Shown: in pieces, positions 33,001-40,809 of the stretch
Numbering within the stretch: position 1 is the first letter of the stretch
How the letters are laid out: each line of letters begins with the position of its first letter
From: an uncultured Eubacteriales bacterium
GTDB taxonomy: Bacteria > Bacillota > Clostridia > Oscillospirales > Butyricicoccaceae
Reading direction: 5' to 3'
NCBI GenBank assembly: GCA_910579575.1
Contig: CAJTUM010000010.1
Location: 10,288-74,287 of the forward strand
DNA length: 64,000 nucleotides
Notes under the pieces: model-generated
The model's database searches: none
Told to the model about the DNA's origin: nothing
What the model saw: only the letters and a program-made list of their open reading frames with translations
Translations under genes and position numbers: made by a program

Positions 33001-34405
33001 GCGGGCTCATCGGGAGCTGATTCGGATGTTCGGCGAAGATCATGTATTCCGGGCGGGCACCATCGGCACAGTAAAATCGAAAACGGCTTATGGATTTGTC
33101 AAAAAATACAATGAAGAACGAGGTCTGACGCCGGGCAAAGCCGAGGAAAACCGTTTGGTTGTGGGCTGCACCGGCATCAAGCGCACCACAGGCCAGCATC
33201 CCGGCGGTTTGATTATCGTGCCCAACGACCGGACGATTTACGAATTTTGTCCGGTACAGCGTCCGGCTGACGATACCTCCACGGATATCATTACTACCCA
33301 CTTTGATTACCATTCTATCGATCAGAATTTGTTAAAATTCGATATGTTGGGGCACGAAGATCCCACGATGATCCGGGCGTTGGAGGATCTGACCGGCGTC
33401 AACGCCCGAGAAATTCCTTTGGACGACCCGGAAACTATGTCTATTTTTACCTCTTTGAAGGCGCTGCATATTGACGACGACGGCTCCTTTGGAAAAACCG
33501 GCGCTACGGCGATTCCCGAATTTGGAACTCGATTTGTCCGGGGAATGTTGGAGATGACCAAGCCCAGCACGTTTGACGAGCTGCTGCGTATTTCTGGTTT
33601 GTCGCATGGCACCAACGTCTGGTTGAACAACGCCAAAGATTATATCGAAAGCGGCGACGCCACGCTGAAAGACGTGATCTCCGTCCGAGACGACATTATG
33701 ACCTTTCTGATTCAAAAGGGTCTCGAGCCCCAGCAAGCCTTCAAAATGTCGGAAAGCGTCCGAAAAGGCAAGGGGCTCAAGCCTGAGTGGGAAGAGGAGA
33801 TGCGGGAGCACGGGATTAAAGAGTGGTATATCGAATCTTGTAAAAAAATTCAGTATATGTTCCCGCGAGCTCATGCGGCGGCTTATGTGATGATGGCCTA
33901 TCGCATCGCCTGGTTTAAGGTCCACCAGCCCATGGCCTTTTACAGCGCTTATTTCGGCATCCGAGCGCCGGCGTTTGACGCCAACTTGATGTGCAAAGGC
34001 GACGGCTTAGTAATGGAAAAAACCAGGCAGCTGCAAGGACAGGAAAAACGTACCGCTGTGGAAGAGGATATGTTGACAACTCTGGAAGTGGCTCATGAAT
34101 TTTATCGACGCGGATACCGCTTTACTCCTGTGGATATTTATAAGAGCGCAGTGGACCAGTTTTTGATTTTGGACAATCAGACTTTGGCTCCTTCGCTAAC
34201 TTCGCTGCCCGGTTTGGGCGAGGCCGCTGCGCGAAATATTGTGGAAGAGCGGGAAAAAGGCAAATTTATGTCTACGGAAGATATGTTGCTTCGCTGCCCC
34301 AAAGTGACAAAAGGCGTGGTGGAAACGCTGACCGCCGCCGGAGCCTTGAACGATATTCCGAAAACAAACCAGATCGATTTGTTTGAAATGCTGTCGGGCA
34401 GTTGA
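30056..34405 (+). CDS. polC: DNA polymerase III PolC-type, alpha subunit with proofreading exonuclease
   Basis: 1449 residues, the replicative polymerase of Firmicutes. Order of domains: N-terminal region (1-180), an OB fold (about 235-320), a PHP domain (VELHLHTCMSAMDGL through AITDHGV) split by the inserted DEDD exonuclease (VVFDLETTGLSPRNCEIIEI, CAHNANFDVSFLR), then the polymerase core with PDIDLNFSSEYQ, a Cys-rich zinc motif (CPQCKHS, then CPQCG), and KRTTGQHPGGLIIVP. A Gln/Glu-rich linker lies near 160-215. ATG 30056 overlaps the ispG stop. As last gene of the operon it links lipid precursors with replication. Confidence 0.98.
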   Translation: MSAALGQLFARCDFGQSALGRASITALQADKAACRLEVGIQADSIVEKETLTAGEEGICRAYGLKEVCLQIRYQLAGLDEAALNYCRAHLTAQYPSFAAAAGSVRMEIRQGALALRGPSRWMQRVEELRSPIQRFFSENLGLQIQVELEEDQQDQQAAQDFEEERERQLQEAMKQAEAEAAAAKQAPPKQQEPRQFQRRKPEGTAFKPKQSEAAVLYGKPVERTVVPMAEINVDSGKTAVEGLVFYAEEKKLNNRGKTIYTFDMTDGTGSVRCVKVLPDDECALLMEAVKKGSYVMVQGVANYSSFERDVTLSPSAVVEAKRKTRQDTGEQKRVELHLHTCMSAMDGLTDTATAVQTAARWGHKAIAITDHGVAQSFPDAMHAQQKLRDKGQDIKIIYGVEAYCVNNLAKSQAVKGNGCAPIDGETVVFDLETTGLSPRNCEIIEIAAVIVSGGQMGERFHTYVKPSAPVPYEITQLTGITDDMVESAPSQQEAVTAFFAFMGDRPLCAHNANFDVSFLRAACEKFGIEKDFCSIDTVEMSRALLPDLKRHKLNVVAEVMGFTFQHHRADEDTDVLAKIYLRLLEMLKEKVQLETVEDINRGLDVARGGEADPLSLRSHHLIILVKNLTGLKNLYQLISFSHLKYFKRHPIIPADLLMKYREGLILGSACEAGELFSAVVEGKPWNELKEIASFFDYLEIQPIGNNRFMLESGAARDEEQLREFNRTVLKLGDALQKPVVATGDVHFLEPEDAQYRAILMAGMGFSDADKQAPLYFKTTNEMLEEFSYLGRERAREVVVENPNKIADWCEDIKPVPDDKCPPVIPGSAEEIETMAKQKAAELYGDPLPQLIQQRLDAELIPIIKNGFDVMYLIAQKLVAKSLEDGYLVGSRGSVGSSFVAYLTGITEVNSLPAHYRCPQCKHSIFPEDSQYGCGVDLPDKICPQCGAPLVKDGFNIPFATFLGFNGEKAPDIDLNFSSEYQARAHRELIRMFGEDHVFRAGTIGTVKSKTAYGFVKKYNEERGLTPGKAEENRLVVGCTGIKRTTGQHPGGLIIVPNDRTIYEFCPVQRPADDTSTDIITTHFDYHSIDQNLLKFDMLGHEDPTMIRALEDLTGVNAREIPLDDPETMSIFTSLKALHIDDDGSFGKTGATAIPEFGTRFVRGMLEMTKPSTFDELLRISGLSHGTNVWLNNAKDYIESGDATLKDVISVRDDIMTFLIQKGLEPQQAFKMSESVRKGKGLKPEWEEEMREHGIKEWYIESCKKIQYMFPRAHAAAYVMMAYRIAWFKVHQPMAFYSAYFGIRAPAFDANLMCKGDGLVMEKTRQLQGQEKRTAVEEDMLTTLEVAHEFYRRGYRFTPVDIYKSAVDQFLILDNQTLAPSLTSLPGLGEAAARNIVEEREKGKFMSTEDMLLRCPKVTKGVVETLTAAGALNDIPKTNQIDLFEMLSGS

Positions 34406-34542
34406 GAGAGCGAAGCCGAGCCGCCGGCATAAGAAGGCTTGAAAACCGTCGCTGAGTTTTTGGCGCTTTACTGCAATAAATGGCATTTTGCACAAAAATA
34501 ACGCTGAATGGTTGGTGGAAACGGAGAAAAAATTCGGGACTC

Positions 34543-34571
34543 TTGACAAGGGAGCTAAGAAAAGCGATAAT
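34543..34571 (+). promoter_or_regulatory. Promoter of glnA
   Basis: Perfect TTGACA (34543-34548), 17-bp spacer, GATAAT (34566-34571), about 60 bases before the glnA start. No clear GlnR-type palindrome was seen in the leader. Confidence 0.75.
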
Positions 34572-34633
34572 AATACTGTACGCTCAGAAAAGAGCGATAT
34601 GCAACAATTTTGATGAAAGTATAGAGGTGCGAT

Positions 34634-36058
34634 ATGTCTCAGGTAGAAAAAATCCTGGCCATGTGCCAGGAAAACGGCGTCCAGATGATCGACTTCAAAA
34701 CGGTGGACCTGGCGGGCCGCTGGCATCACATCACCATCCCCGTCAAGCGTTTTAACGAAGATACGCTGAAATATGGCATCGGCTTCGACGGCTCCAACTT
34801 TGGGTATGCTTCTGTGGAAAAGAGCGATATGGTCTTTATCCCAGACCCGGATTCTGCTAAGCTGGATCCTTTCACCGCCGTGCCCACTTTGTCCATGACC
34901 GGAGACGTCAAGGTCATCGCCGAGCCGGAAAATATGCGCTTTGGTCAGTACGCCCGTAGCGTCACCCTGCGCGCCGAGGAGTATATGCGGGAAACCGGCA
35001 TCGCCGACAAAATGGTAGTAGGACCGGAGTTTGAATTTTACCTCTTCGATAAGGCTAGCTACGACGTAGCCCCCAGCTATTCTTCCTACAGCGTGGATAC
35101 CGCTCAAGCCGAGTGGAACACCGGCGACCCCGAAGGAAACGGCTATCAGGTGCCTCATCACGGCGGCTATCATGCGGCGCTGCCCCAAGATATCACCTTT
35201 GACTTGCGCAATGAAATGTGCATGAAGATGGCTGACTGGGATGTGGAAATCAAGTATCATCACCACGAGGTAGGCGGTCCGGGCCAGTTGGAGATCGAAG
35301 TGGAACCCGAAAGTCTGACAGAAATGGCCGACAAGACCATGATTATCAAATATATCATCAAAAATGTGGCCGCTAAGGCAGGAAAAAGCGCTACGTTGAT
35401 GCCCAAGCCTATTTACGGCGAAGCGGGCAGCGGAATGCACGTTCATATCTGGTTGTGGAAGGAAGGCAAGCCTTTGTTCTATGATGAGAAGGGGTATTCC
35501 AGCCTGTCTGACACCGCCCTGTATTTCATCGGCGGTTTGTTGAAGCACGCGGCTTCTCTGTGCGCGATCACAAATCCCTCTACCAATTCTTTCAAGAGAT
35601 TGGTGCCTGGTTTCGAAGCGCCTGTGACCATCGGCTATGCCACAGCCAATCGCTCCTCTGTCATCCGTATCCCGGCCTATGCCAAGACGCCGGCGCAGAA
35701 ACGCTTTGAGCTGCGCAATCCAGACGCCACCTGCAATCCCTATTATGCCTATGCCGCTATCTTGATGGCTGGTTTGGATGGCATTAAGAATAAGATCGAT
35801 CCCAAAGCCAACGGCTGGGGCCCTTATGACTTTAATCTGTTCAATCTGTCCGATGAGGATAAAAAGCGCATCCAAGCTCTGCCCAAGTCCTTGGACGAGG
35901 CGTTGGACGCTCTGGAAGCCGACCACGATTATCTGACAGCCGGCGACGTGTTCCCCCAAGAACTGATCGACAACTGGCTGAAGCTGAAGCGGGCGGAGAG
36001 CGAGACGATTTCTCGCATCCCCACGCCGGCGGATTTCCAGTATTATTATACGCTCTAA
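34634..36058 (+). CDS. glnA: Glutamine synthetase type I
   Basis: 474 residues. ATP-dependent ammonia assimilation onto glutamate. Motifs: GFDGSNFGY, VGPEFEFYLFD, HHHEVGGPGQLEIEV, GEAGSGMHVHIWLWK, NPSTNSFKRLVPGFEAP and ANRSSVIRIPA. At the loop where adenylylated enzymes have Tyr, this protein has Phe403 (FNLFNLSDEDK), so adenylylation control is not possible; this and the leader suggest transcriptional or feedback control. AGAGGTG precedes the ATG. Own promoter and terminator, thus monocistronic. Confidence 0.97.
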   Translation: MSQVEKILAMCQENGVQMIDFKTVDLAGRWHHITIPVKRFNEDTLKYGIGFDGSNFGYASVEKSDMVFIPDPDSAKLDPFTAVPTLSMTGDVKVIAEPENMRFGQYARSVTLRAEEYMRETGIADKMVVGPEFEFYLFDKASYDVAPSYSSYSVDTAQAEWNTGDPEGNGYQVPHHGGYHAALPQDITFDLRNEMCMKMADWDVEIKYHHHEVGGPGQLEIEVEPESLTEMADKTMIIKYIIKNVAAKAGKSATLMPKPIYGEAGSGMHVHIWLWKEGKPLFYDEKGYSSLSDTALYFIGGLLKHAASLCAITNPSTNSFKRLVPGFEAPVTIGYATANRSSVIRIPAYAKTPAQKRFELRNPDATCNPYYAYAAILMAGLDGIKNKIDPKANGWGPYDFNLFNLSDEDKKRIQALPKSLDEALDALEADHDYLTAGDVFPQELIDNWLKLKRAESETISRIPTPADFQYYYTL

Positions 36059-36103
36059 ATCCGATTGTATTTTCAGAGGCGCGATTGCCTCGAGCGTTGG
36101 AAT

Positions 36104-36138
36104 GGGCGCGCCGGAAGGCGCGCCCGTTCTTTCTCTTT
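36104..36138 (+). terminator. Terminator of glnA
   Basis: GGGCGCGCC-GGAA-GGCGCGCCC followed by GTTCTTTCTCTTT. Confidence 0.9.
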
Positions 36139-36150
36139 GACTGGTGAAAA

Positions 36151-36180
36151 ACAAAAACAGCCGCCGGTTTTCCGGCGGCT
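36151..36180 (-). terminator. Terminator of thioredoxin gene
   Basis: AGCCGCCGG-TTTT-CCGGCGGCT; read on the minus strand it is followed by GTTTTTGTTTTT. It ends 33 bases after the trxA stop. Confidence 0.88.
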
Positions 36181-36213
36181 GGCGCAGAAGCGGACGGACA
36201 AATTTAGGACGAC

Positions 36214-36525
36214 TTAATGAAACAGACGAGCAATTTCCTCAGCGGGACGAGCGCCTACGACTCGCTCCACAGCTTGGCCTTCCTGGAAGAGCACCAAAGT
36301 GGGAATGCTCATCACATGGAATTTTCGAGCGGCCTCTGGGTTTTCATCCACATCGATTTTGACGATTTCACAGTTTTCGGGCAGGGTTTCCGAAAGCTCG
36401 TCCAAAATGGGAGCTAACATTTTACAGGGATTGCACCAGGTGGCAAAAAAGTCTACCAGCACCTTTTTGCCCGGTTGGTTCACCGTTTCGTCAAAGAGTT
36501 CTTGATTGATGTGTTTTACTGCCAT
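36214..36525 (-). CDS. trxA: Thioredoxin
   Basis: 103 residues. Cytoplasmic dithiol reductant. The active site is FFATWCNPCKML (Cys31, Cys34), so Asn replaces the usual Gly between the cysteines. The cis-Pro segment MSIPTLVLF and the end loop VVGARP are intact. Start ATG 36525 has AGGAGG 8 bases upstream; the frame is open for 52 more codons, but they carry no thioredoxin sequence. No thioredoxin reductase is nearby. Confidence 0.95.
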   Translation of the reverse strand: MAVKHINQELFDETVNQPGKKVLVDFFATWCNPCKMLAPILDELSETLPENCEIVKIDVDENPEAARKFHVMSIPTLVLFQEGQAVERVVGARPAEEIARLFH

Positions 36526-36597
36526 GCTTTGCGCCTCCTTTTTCTGTTTAGGATACGCCGCCATTTTAAAATTATGCCGGCGTTTTCCACAATAAAG

Positions 36598-36627
36598 TTG
36601 ACAAAAACAATCTACTTTTTCTATTCT
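36598..36627 (+). promoter_or_regulatory. Promoter of mrnC-yitT
   Basis: TTGACA (36598-36603), 18-bp spacer, TATTCT (36622-36627). It leaves a leader of about 225 bases before the mini-RNase III start, which contains a long hairpin (36773-36828). Confidence 0.6.
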
Positions 36628-36772
36628 AAGAATACTCCATTTTCTCCGGTTTGTCAAGTCGCAGTTGAGGGTTTGGCGCATGACGGCGCTAAAGTTATCG
36701 TTGCCCTAAACATATTTTGATGAAATCGAAAAGAGAGTGGACTATCAGAAAGAAACTTAGAGACGACGGCGT

Positions 36773-36828
36773 AAAGGCGTTTTCGCCTTCTGCACAATGC
36801 GCAGAGCCGGCATAGGCGAACGCCTTTG
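36773..36828 (+). promoter_or_regulatory. Long hairpin in the mini-RNase III leader
   Basis: AAAGGCGTT-(TT)-CGCC pairs with GGCG-AACGCCTTT (13 bp, two bulged bases), enclosing a smaller CTGC/GCAG hairpin. It lies about 30 bases before the mrnC start and has no T-run, so it is not a terminator. An extended double-stranded leader before an RNase III-class gene suggests self-processing. Confidence 0.5.
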
Positions 36829-36859
36829 AAGTTTGACGGTTATGATTGGAGTTAATGGC

Positions 36860-37288
36860 ATGGAATTGATATTTCCGCGATTGGAACGAGAGGAACTGAT
36901 GAAAATCTCTAGTTTGGGTCTTGCCCATGTGGGGGATGGGGTTTATGAGCTGCTGGCCCGCACATATACGGCCAGAACCAGCGGCGGGCTGGCAGGGCAG
37001 ATGCACCGGCGAACCACCAGGTTGGCCCGCGCTTCTTTCCAATCCAAAGCGGTTCTCTATTTGCTGGAGCAAAAAACGTTGCTGCCGGAGGAAGAGGAAG
37101 TCTATCGGCGGGGACGCAACAGCCATTCTCATGCGGCGCCCAAAAGCGCCTCGCCGGAGGAATACGCTCGGGCCACCGGGCTGGAAGCAGTATTTGGATG
37201 GCTGTATCTCACCGGGCAACAAGAGAGAACTTGCCGTATTTTTGAAAAAATTCTGGCTATGACGCCGGAAGGAGAACCGAAAAAATGA
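36860..37288 (+). CDS. mrnC: Mini-ribonuclease 3
   Basis: 142 residues: an RNase III catalytic domain without the double-stranded-RNA-binding domain. Family motifs are visible: LGLAHVGDGVYELLAR (catalytic acidic residue in HVGD), QMHRRTTRLARASFQ, RRGRNSHSHAAPKSAS and EAVFGWLYL. The family matures 23S rRNA ends in Firmicutes. I chose ATG 36860 with GGAG 9 bases upstream because the family N-terminus starts close to it; ATGs at 36833 and 36842 are less well placed. Its stop overlaps the yitT start. Confidence 0.92.
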   Translation: MELIFPRLEREELMKISSLGLAHVGDGVYELLARTYTARTSGGLAGQMHRRTTRLARASFQSKAVLYLLEQKTLLPEEEEVYRRGRNSHSHAAPKSASPEEYARATGLEAVFGWLYLTGQQERTCRIFEKILAMTPEGEPKK

Positions 37289-38154
37289 AGAGAGAAAAAA
37301 TGGAAAATCCAAAAATCAACGCCGTTTTGGATTATATCTTGATTGTGTTGGGCTCCTGCGTTTTTGGAGCGGGCATCGTCATTTTCATCAAGCCTTCTAT
37401 GATTTCCATGGGCGGCGTAGCGGGCATGGCGCTGATTGGAAACTATCTGACCGGCTTGCCCTTGGGTATGGCCAGCATTATCCTCAATGTCCCGTTGTTT
37501 ATCTTTGGATATAAACTGCTGGGCCGGCAATTTTTCTGGAAGACCATTGTCTCTTCTGTGTCCTATTCGGTATTTATCGATCTTGTAGGGTCCTATCTGC
37601 CCCTATTCACCGGAGACAGGCTGTTAGCCGCTTTGTATGGCGGGTTGATTATGGGGTTGGGTTTTGGCTTGGTATTCAAGAGAGGCGGCACTTCCGGCGG
37701 AACAGATATCATTTCCAAATATTTGAATGAAAAATTTGAAATCAGCATTGGCAACGCCAATTTGGTGATGAACGGCATGGTGATCATCGCTTGCTCCGTT
37801 ATATATAAAAGCGTGGAAAGCGCTTTATATGCCATTATCGTCCAATATCTTACCGGCGTGGTGCTCAACGCTATTGTGGACGGTTCAGACCGGCAGAAGG
37901 AGGGGCTGATTATCACCAGTAAGCCGGAGGAAATGGCCAAGGCCATTTTGGAAAATCTCCAGCGGGGCTGTACCGGCATAGAGGGCAAGGGGATGTATAC
38001 CAATGAAGAGAAAACTTTGTTGTTGGTAGTTGTGCGCCGCCATGAAATTTCCGCGTTGAAAAAGCTGGCCCATCAAGTGGATCCAGAATGTTTTATGCTG
38101 GTGTCCGAGGTCAGCGAGGTTTTTGGCGTCCATTTCAAGCAATATGCCAAATAA
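37285..38154 (+). CDS. YitT family membrane protein
   Basis: 289 residues. Five to six membrane helices in the first 190 residues (YitT domain, with GAGIVIFIKPSMISMGGVAG and FKRGGTSGGTDIISKYL), then a cytoplasmic DUF2179 domain (about 205-285, ENLQRGCTGIEGKGMYTNEE). A membrane transport role is often guessed, but no substrate is established. ATGA overlap with mini-RNase III means coupled expression. A bidirectional terminator follows. Confidence 0.93.
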   Translation: MKREKMENPKINAVLDYILIVLGSCVFGAGIVIFIKPSMISMGGVAGMALIGNYLTGLPLGMASIILNVPLFIFGYKLLGRQFFWKTIVSSVSYSVFIDLVGSYLPLFTGDRLLAALYGGLIMGLGFGLVFKRGGTSGGTDIISKYLNEKFEISIGNANLVMNGMVIIACSVIYKSVESALYAIIVQYLTGVVLNAIVDGSDRQKEGLIITSKPEEMAKAILENLQRGCTGIEGKGMYTNEEKTLLLVVVRRHEISALKKLAHQVDPECFMLVSEVSEVFGVHFKQYAK

Positions 38155-38170
38155 GGCGGAAGGCGCAAAA

Positions 38171-38207
38171 ACAGCCGGAAATCAAAAGATTTCCGGCTGT
38201 GGTTTTT
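38171..38207. terminator. Bidirectional terminator
   Basis: ACAGCCGGAAATC-AAAA-GATTTCCGGCTGT then GGTTTTTATT; shared by yitT (plus) and the DUF3592-like gene (minus, whose stop codon sits in the T-run). Confidence 0.88.
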
Positions 38208-39228
38208 ATTGGGGCTCGGAGGCTGGCGCTCCTTCCTCCTTTTGCGTTTTTGTCAAAGAGGGAGCAGGGGTTGCGGCAGTCCCTTTTTGAGAGGGCAGCT
38301 CCTCTCGAAGCCACCGGCGGATAAAGCGGCGGACAAAGCGGCGTTCCTCCGCCAGATACAAAGCCATGCACAAAGCTAATACGCCGATGAGGCCCAAAAC
38401 CAGCGCTAGAAGGGAACCCACAGAATCCAAAGAAGCCAAGTGGATCAAATGCTGAGAGGAATCGTAATAGGCGTCTGTCAGGTTGCCCACAGACCATTGG
38501 GAAGCCATCAACGGACCAGGAATTCGGTCTAACCCCCGATGAGTTACGGCGTAGAAATAGCCCATGGAACCTTCCACAGAGGCCAAGCTGGCCCGAACCC
38601 GAATCCATTGAGGGTTAAACAGGGGAGACGCATAATAAACCACGGGGGCCAAAGCCACGCCGGCCACAAGCAACAAGAGACAAGGAGCGAAGTAACCAGG
38701 TTTTTTGATTTTGCCCGAGCGCCGGAAATGGGGATAATGATCCAGATTGACTCGACGGCCCAGAGCAAACATCCAAAACAGCGAAAAAACGCCCATTCCC
38801 AAAGCGATGCTCACATTCATCAAATAAAATTTCTGCTCCGCCTGGACAAGATCGTAATGGCGGGCAAAGCAAATGCGGTCTGGGTTGTCACAATAGACGA
38901 TCTCTGTGTCGTATTCCCGCCCCCCGCTTTGCCAGGTAGCCAAAGCGCTAACGCTGTATGGGCCGCCGTCCGTTGTGGAGACAATGGGCAGCATTCCGTC
39001 CTTGGGCAGATTGTGAATCAGTCGGACGCTGTGTTGTTCTCCCTCGAATTCAAACTGGACGATCGGAAAATATTGAGCGTCTCCGTCGGGAATCTGGATT
39101 TGCTCCACGCGCTGAATCTGAGCAGGTAAAATGAGCGCGTCGTCAATTTTTGCGGTTGCCGCCAGATAAAACCGCCACAATGCCAGAGCGGCCAAAAGAC
39201 AGCAAAACATCCCACACAATCGTTTCAT
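38206..39228 (-). CDS. DUF3592-like membrane protein
   Basis: 340 residues. One helix at about 4-22, an outer domain at 30-120 with the DUF3592 pattern (YFPIVQFEFEGEQHSV, then GGREYDTEIVYCDNPDRICF), two central helices (about 135-155 and 180-200), a second outer part, a helix near 280-300 and a basic cytoplasmic tail. Function unknown; related proteins are envelope components. Start ATG 39228 has GGGGAA 6 bases upstream. Its promoter and a terminator-like hairpin in the leader are described separately. Confidence 0.75.
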   Translation of the reverse strand: MKRLCGMFCCLLAALALWRFYLAATAKIDDALILPAQIQRVEQIQIPDGDAQYFPIVQFEFEGEQHSVRLIHNLPKDGMLPIVSTTDGGPYSVSALATWQSGGREYDTEIVYCDNPDRICFARHYDLVQAEQKFYLMNVSIALGMGVFSLFWMFALGRRVNLDHYPHFRRSGKIKKPGYFAPCLLLLVAGVALAPVVYYASPLFNPQWIRVRASLASVEGSMGYFYAVTHRGLDRIPGPLMASQWSVGNLTDAYYDSSQHLIHLASLDSVGSLLALVLGLIGVLALCMALYLAEERRFVRRFIRRWLREELPSQKGTAATPAPSLTKTQKEEGAPASEPQ

Positions 39229-39248
39229 CGTTATTCCCCACAAAAAGA

Positions 39249-39312
39249 GCCCCCGAAGGGGTTTTTCTATCTTTTACCCCTTTATTATACTCCTTTGGTT
39301 CCCAAAAGGCAA
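39249..39312 (-). promoter_or_regulatory. Promoter and leader hairpin of the DUF3592-like gene
   Basis: On the minus strand TTGCCT (39307-39312), 17-bp spacer, TATAAT (39284-39289). About 25 bases after the likely start site is a UUCG-loop hairpin (stem around 39249-39262) followed by GCTCTTTTTG just before the ribosome site. GGGG at 39277-39280 could compete for the same CCCC arm. The hairpin may also be the pcp terminator. Confidence 0.5.
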
Positions 39313-39386
39313 GCATAGCCGACGGTTTGGGAGCGTTTGAATCGCAGAGAACAAGAAAAGATTTGCGTCTGTGGGTTGGCGTCAGA

Positions 39387-40028
39387 CTAATGTTCAGCGC
39401 CTTCGACGGCATGCAGATCCTGGGTATGGAGGACGCAGGCTTCCAAAGCGGCGCAAACGGCCCGAAGCATCTGTTCCAAAGACAAGGAAGGGGTATTGGG
39501 CTTGTCCACAACTTGCTCTGTCAAATAGGGAACATGAATAAAGCCGCCCCGGGTCTGAGGAAAGCGCTTGTGAATGTGATACAGCAGGCCGTACATCAGA
39601 TGGTTGCAGACATAGGCGCCGGCGGTATTGGAAACTTGGGCAGGCACGCCGGCTTGGCGAACGGCCTGAGCCATGGCTTTAACAGGCAAATTGGAAAAAT
39701 AAGCAGTTTCTCCGTCTGGCGCAATGGGTTGGTCGATGGGCTGAACGCCGGCATTGTCTGGAATGCGGGCGTCAGACAGATTGAGCGCCACCCGCTCGGG
39801 ACAAATAGCGCTGCGGCCCCCGGCTTGCCCTAAGCAAAGGACGATATCCGGCTTTTCCGCTTCCATAGCTTGGACCAGGGTCCGAATGGATTGGCCGAAA
39901 ACGCAGGGAATTTCATAGGAGACGATTTGAGCGCCGGCAATTTGCCTGGGCAGACCTTGCGCAATCTTCAAGGCTGGGTTGACGGTTTCGCCGCCAAAAG
40001 GCTCGAAGCCAGTAACGAGAATTTTCAT
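39387..40028 (-). CDS. pcp: Pyroglutamyl-peptidase I
   Basis: 213 residues. Cytoplasmic cysteine peptidase (C15) that removes N-terminal pyroglutamate. The Glu is in GQAGGRSAICPERVALNL, the nucleophile Cys in SNTAGAYVCNHLMYGL, and the His in GGFIHVPYLTEQ, as in active enzymes. ATG 40028 has AAAGGAG 8 bases upstream; eleven further codons of open frame before it lack a site. It could help recycle peptides with the M24 peptidase at 10.7 kb. Confidence 0.95.
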   Translation of the reverse strand: MKILVTGFEPFGGETVNPALKIAQGLPRQIAGAQIVSYEIPCVFGQSIRTLVQAMEAEKPDIVLCLGQAGGRSAICPERVALNLSDARIPDNAGVQPIDQPIAPDGETAYFSNLPVKAMAQAVRQAGVPAQVSNTAGAYVCNHLMYGLLYHIHKRFPQTRGGFIHVPYLTEQVVDKPNTPSLSLEQMLRAVCAALEACVLHTQDLHAVEGAEH

Positions 40029-40092
40029 AAAAACGCTCCTTTCGCAAAACAACGAAAACAAACGGAGCTTCAGGAAGACTTTTCCTGGAGCC

Positions 40093-40121
40093 TTGTGCTT
40101 TTAACAAAAGTCTGATAGAAT
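40093..40121 (+). promoter_or_regulatory. Promoter of the nitroreductase gene
   Basis: TTGTGC (40093-40098), 17-bp spacer, TAGAAT (40116-40121), about 95 bases before the start. Confidence 0.5.
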
Positions 40122-40216
40122 GACGGTAAGATAGTTTGAGCGGCGTCCTTGCCAGTGGGGCGGGACGCGGAAAAGCGGTTTGTCTACAAAAGTCTAACTG
40201 GAGAAGGGAGTTTATC

Positions 40217-40729
40217 ATGATGAGCGTTATGGAAGCGATTGAAAAAAGAAAAAGTATTCGGGCTTATCAAAGCCAACCCATTGAGCAAGAGAAGCTGGAT
40301 CAGATTTTAGAGGCCGGTCGGTTGGCGCCTTCGGCCACCAATCAGCAAGCTTGGAAATTTATCTTGGTCACAGACCCGGAGCTGCGGCAAAAGATGGTCG
40401 CCGCCTGTCGGAACCAGGCGTTTGTAGGCCAGGCGCCTCTGGTAATGGTATTGTGTTCCAACGAGGTGCGGGATATGCCCTGCGGCCAGCCGGCGCGGAC
40501 CATCGATTGCTCGATCGCTTTGTCTTATATGCAGCTTCAGGCGGCGGAGCTGGGCATTGGAAGCTGCTGGTTGGGCGCTTTTTCTGCGGAAGAGGTGCGG
40601 GAGCTGCTGAACATTCCCGAGGAATATCAGATTGTGGCGGTATCGCCCTTTGGCTACCCGGCGGAAGACGGACGGCAACGCAGCCGCAAGCCCAGGGAAG
40701 AGCTTATCTGCCGCGATCAGTGGAAGTAA
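40217..40729 (+). CDS. Nitroreductase family protein
   Basis: 170 residues, FMN-dependent fold. The opening EAIEKRKSIRAYQSQPI gives the FMN-phosphate-binding Arg; GRLAPSATNQQAWKFILV, ALSYMQLQAAELGIGSCWLG and AVSPFGYPAE are typical. It probably reduces quinone- or nitro-type compounds with NAD(P)H, but short clostridial members have unknown natural substrates. GGGAG is 7 bases before ATG 40217; ATG 40220 is an equal alternative. Monocistronic, with its own terminator. Confidence 0.92.
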   Translation: MMSVMEAIEKRKSIRAYQSQPIEQEKLDQILEAGRLAPSATNQQAWKFILVTDPELRQKMVAACRNQAFVGQAPLVMVLCSNEVRDMPCGQPARTIDCSIALSYMQLQAAELGIGSCWLGAFSAEEVRELLNIPEEYQIVAVSPFGYPAEDGRQRSRKPREELICRDQWK

Positions 40730-40757
40730 AACCAATTCTATCGCCTGCTCGTTTCAA

Positions 40758-40787
40758 AGCAGCCCTCCCAAGGGGGCTGCTTTTTTT
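40758..40787 (+). terminator. Terminator of the nitroreductase gene
   Basis: AGCAGCCC-(TCCCAAG)-GGGGCTGCT followed by TTTTTTT. Confidence 0.9.
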
Positions 40788-40809
40788 CTGCTGACAAGGC
40801 GGTTTTCGT

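Noticed and set aside
34196..36154. 652-codon open frame antisense to glnA, and similar long antisense frames (3202-4659, 29720-31585, 47359-48963)
   Set aside because: They lie opposite well-recognised genes, lack ribosome sites and family motifs, and follow the third-position GC bias of the true gene; shadow frames.
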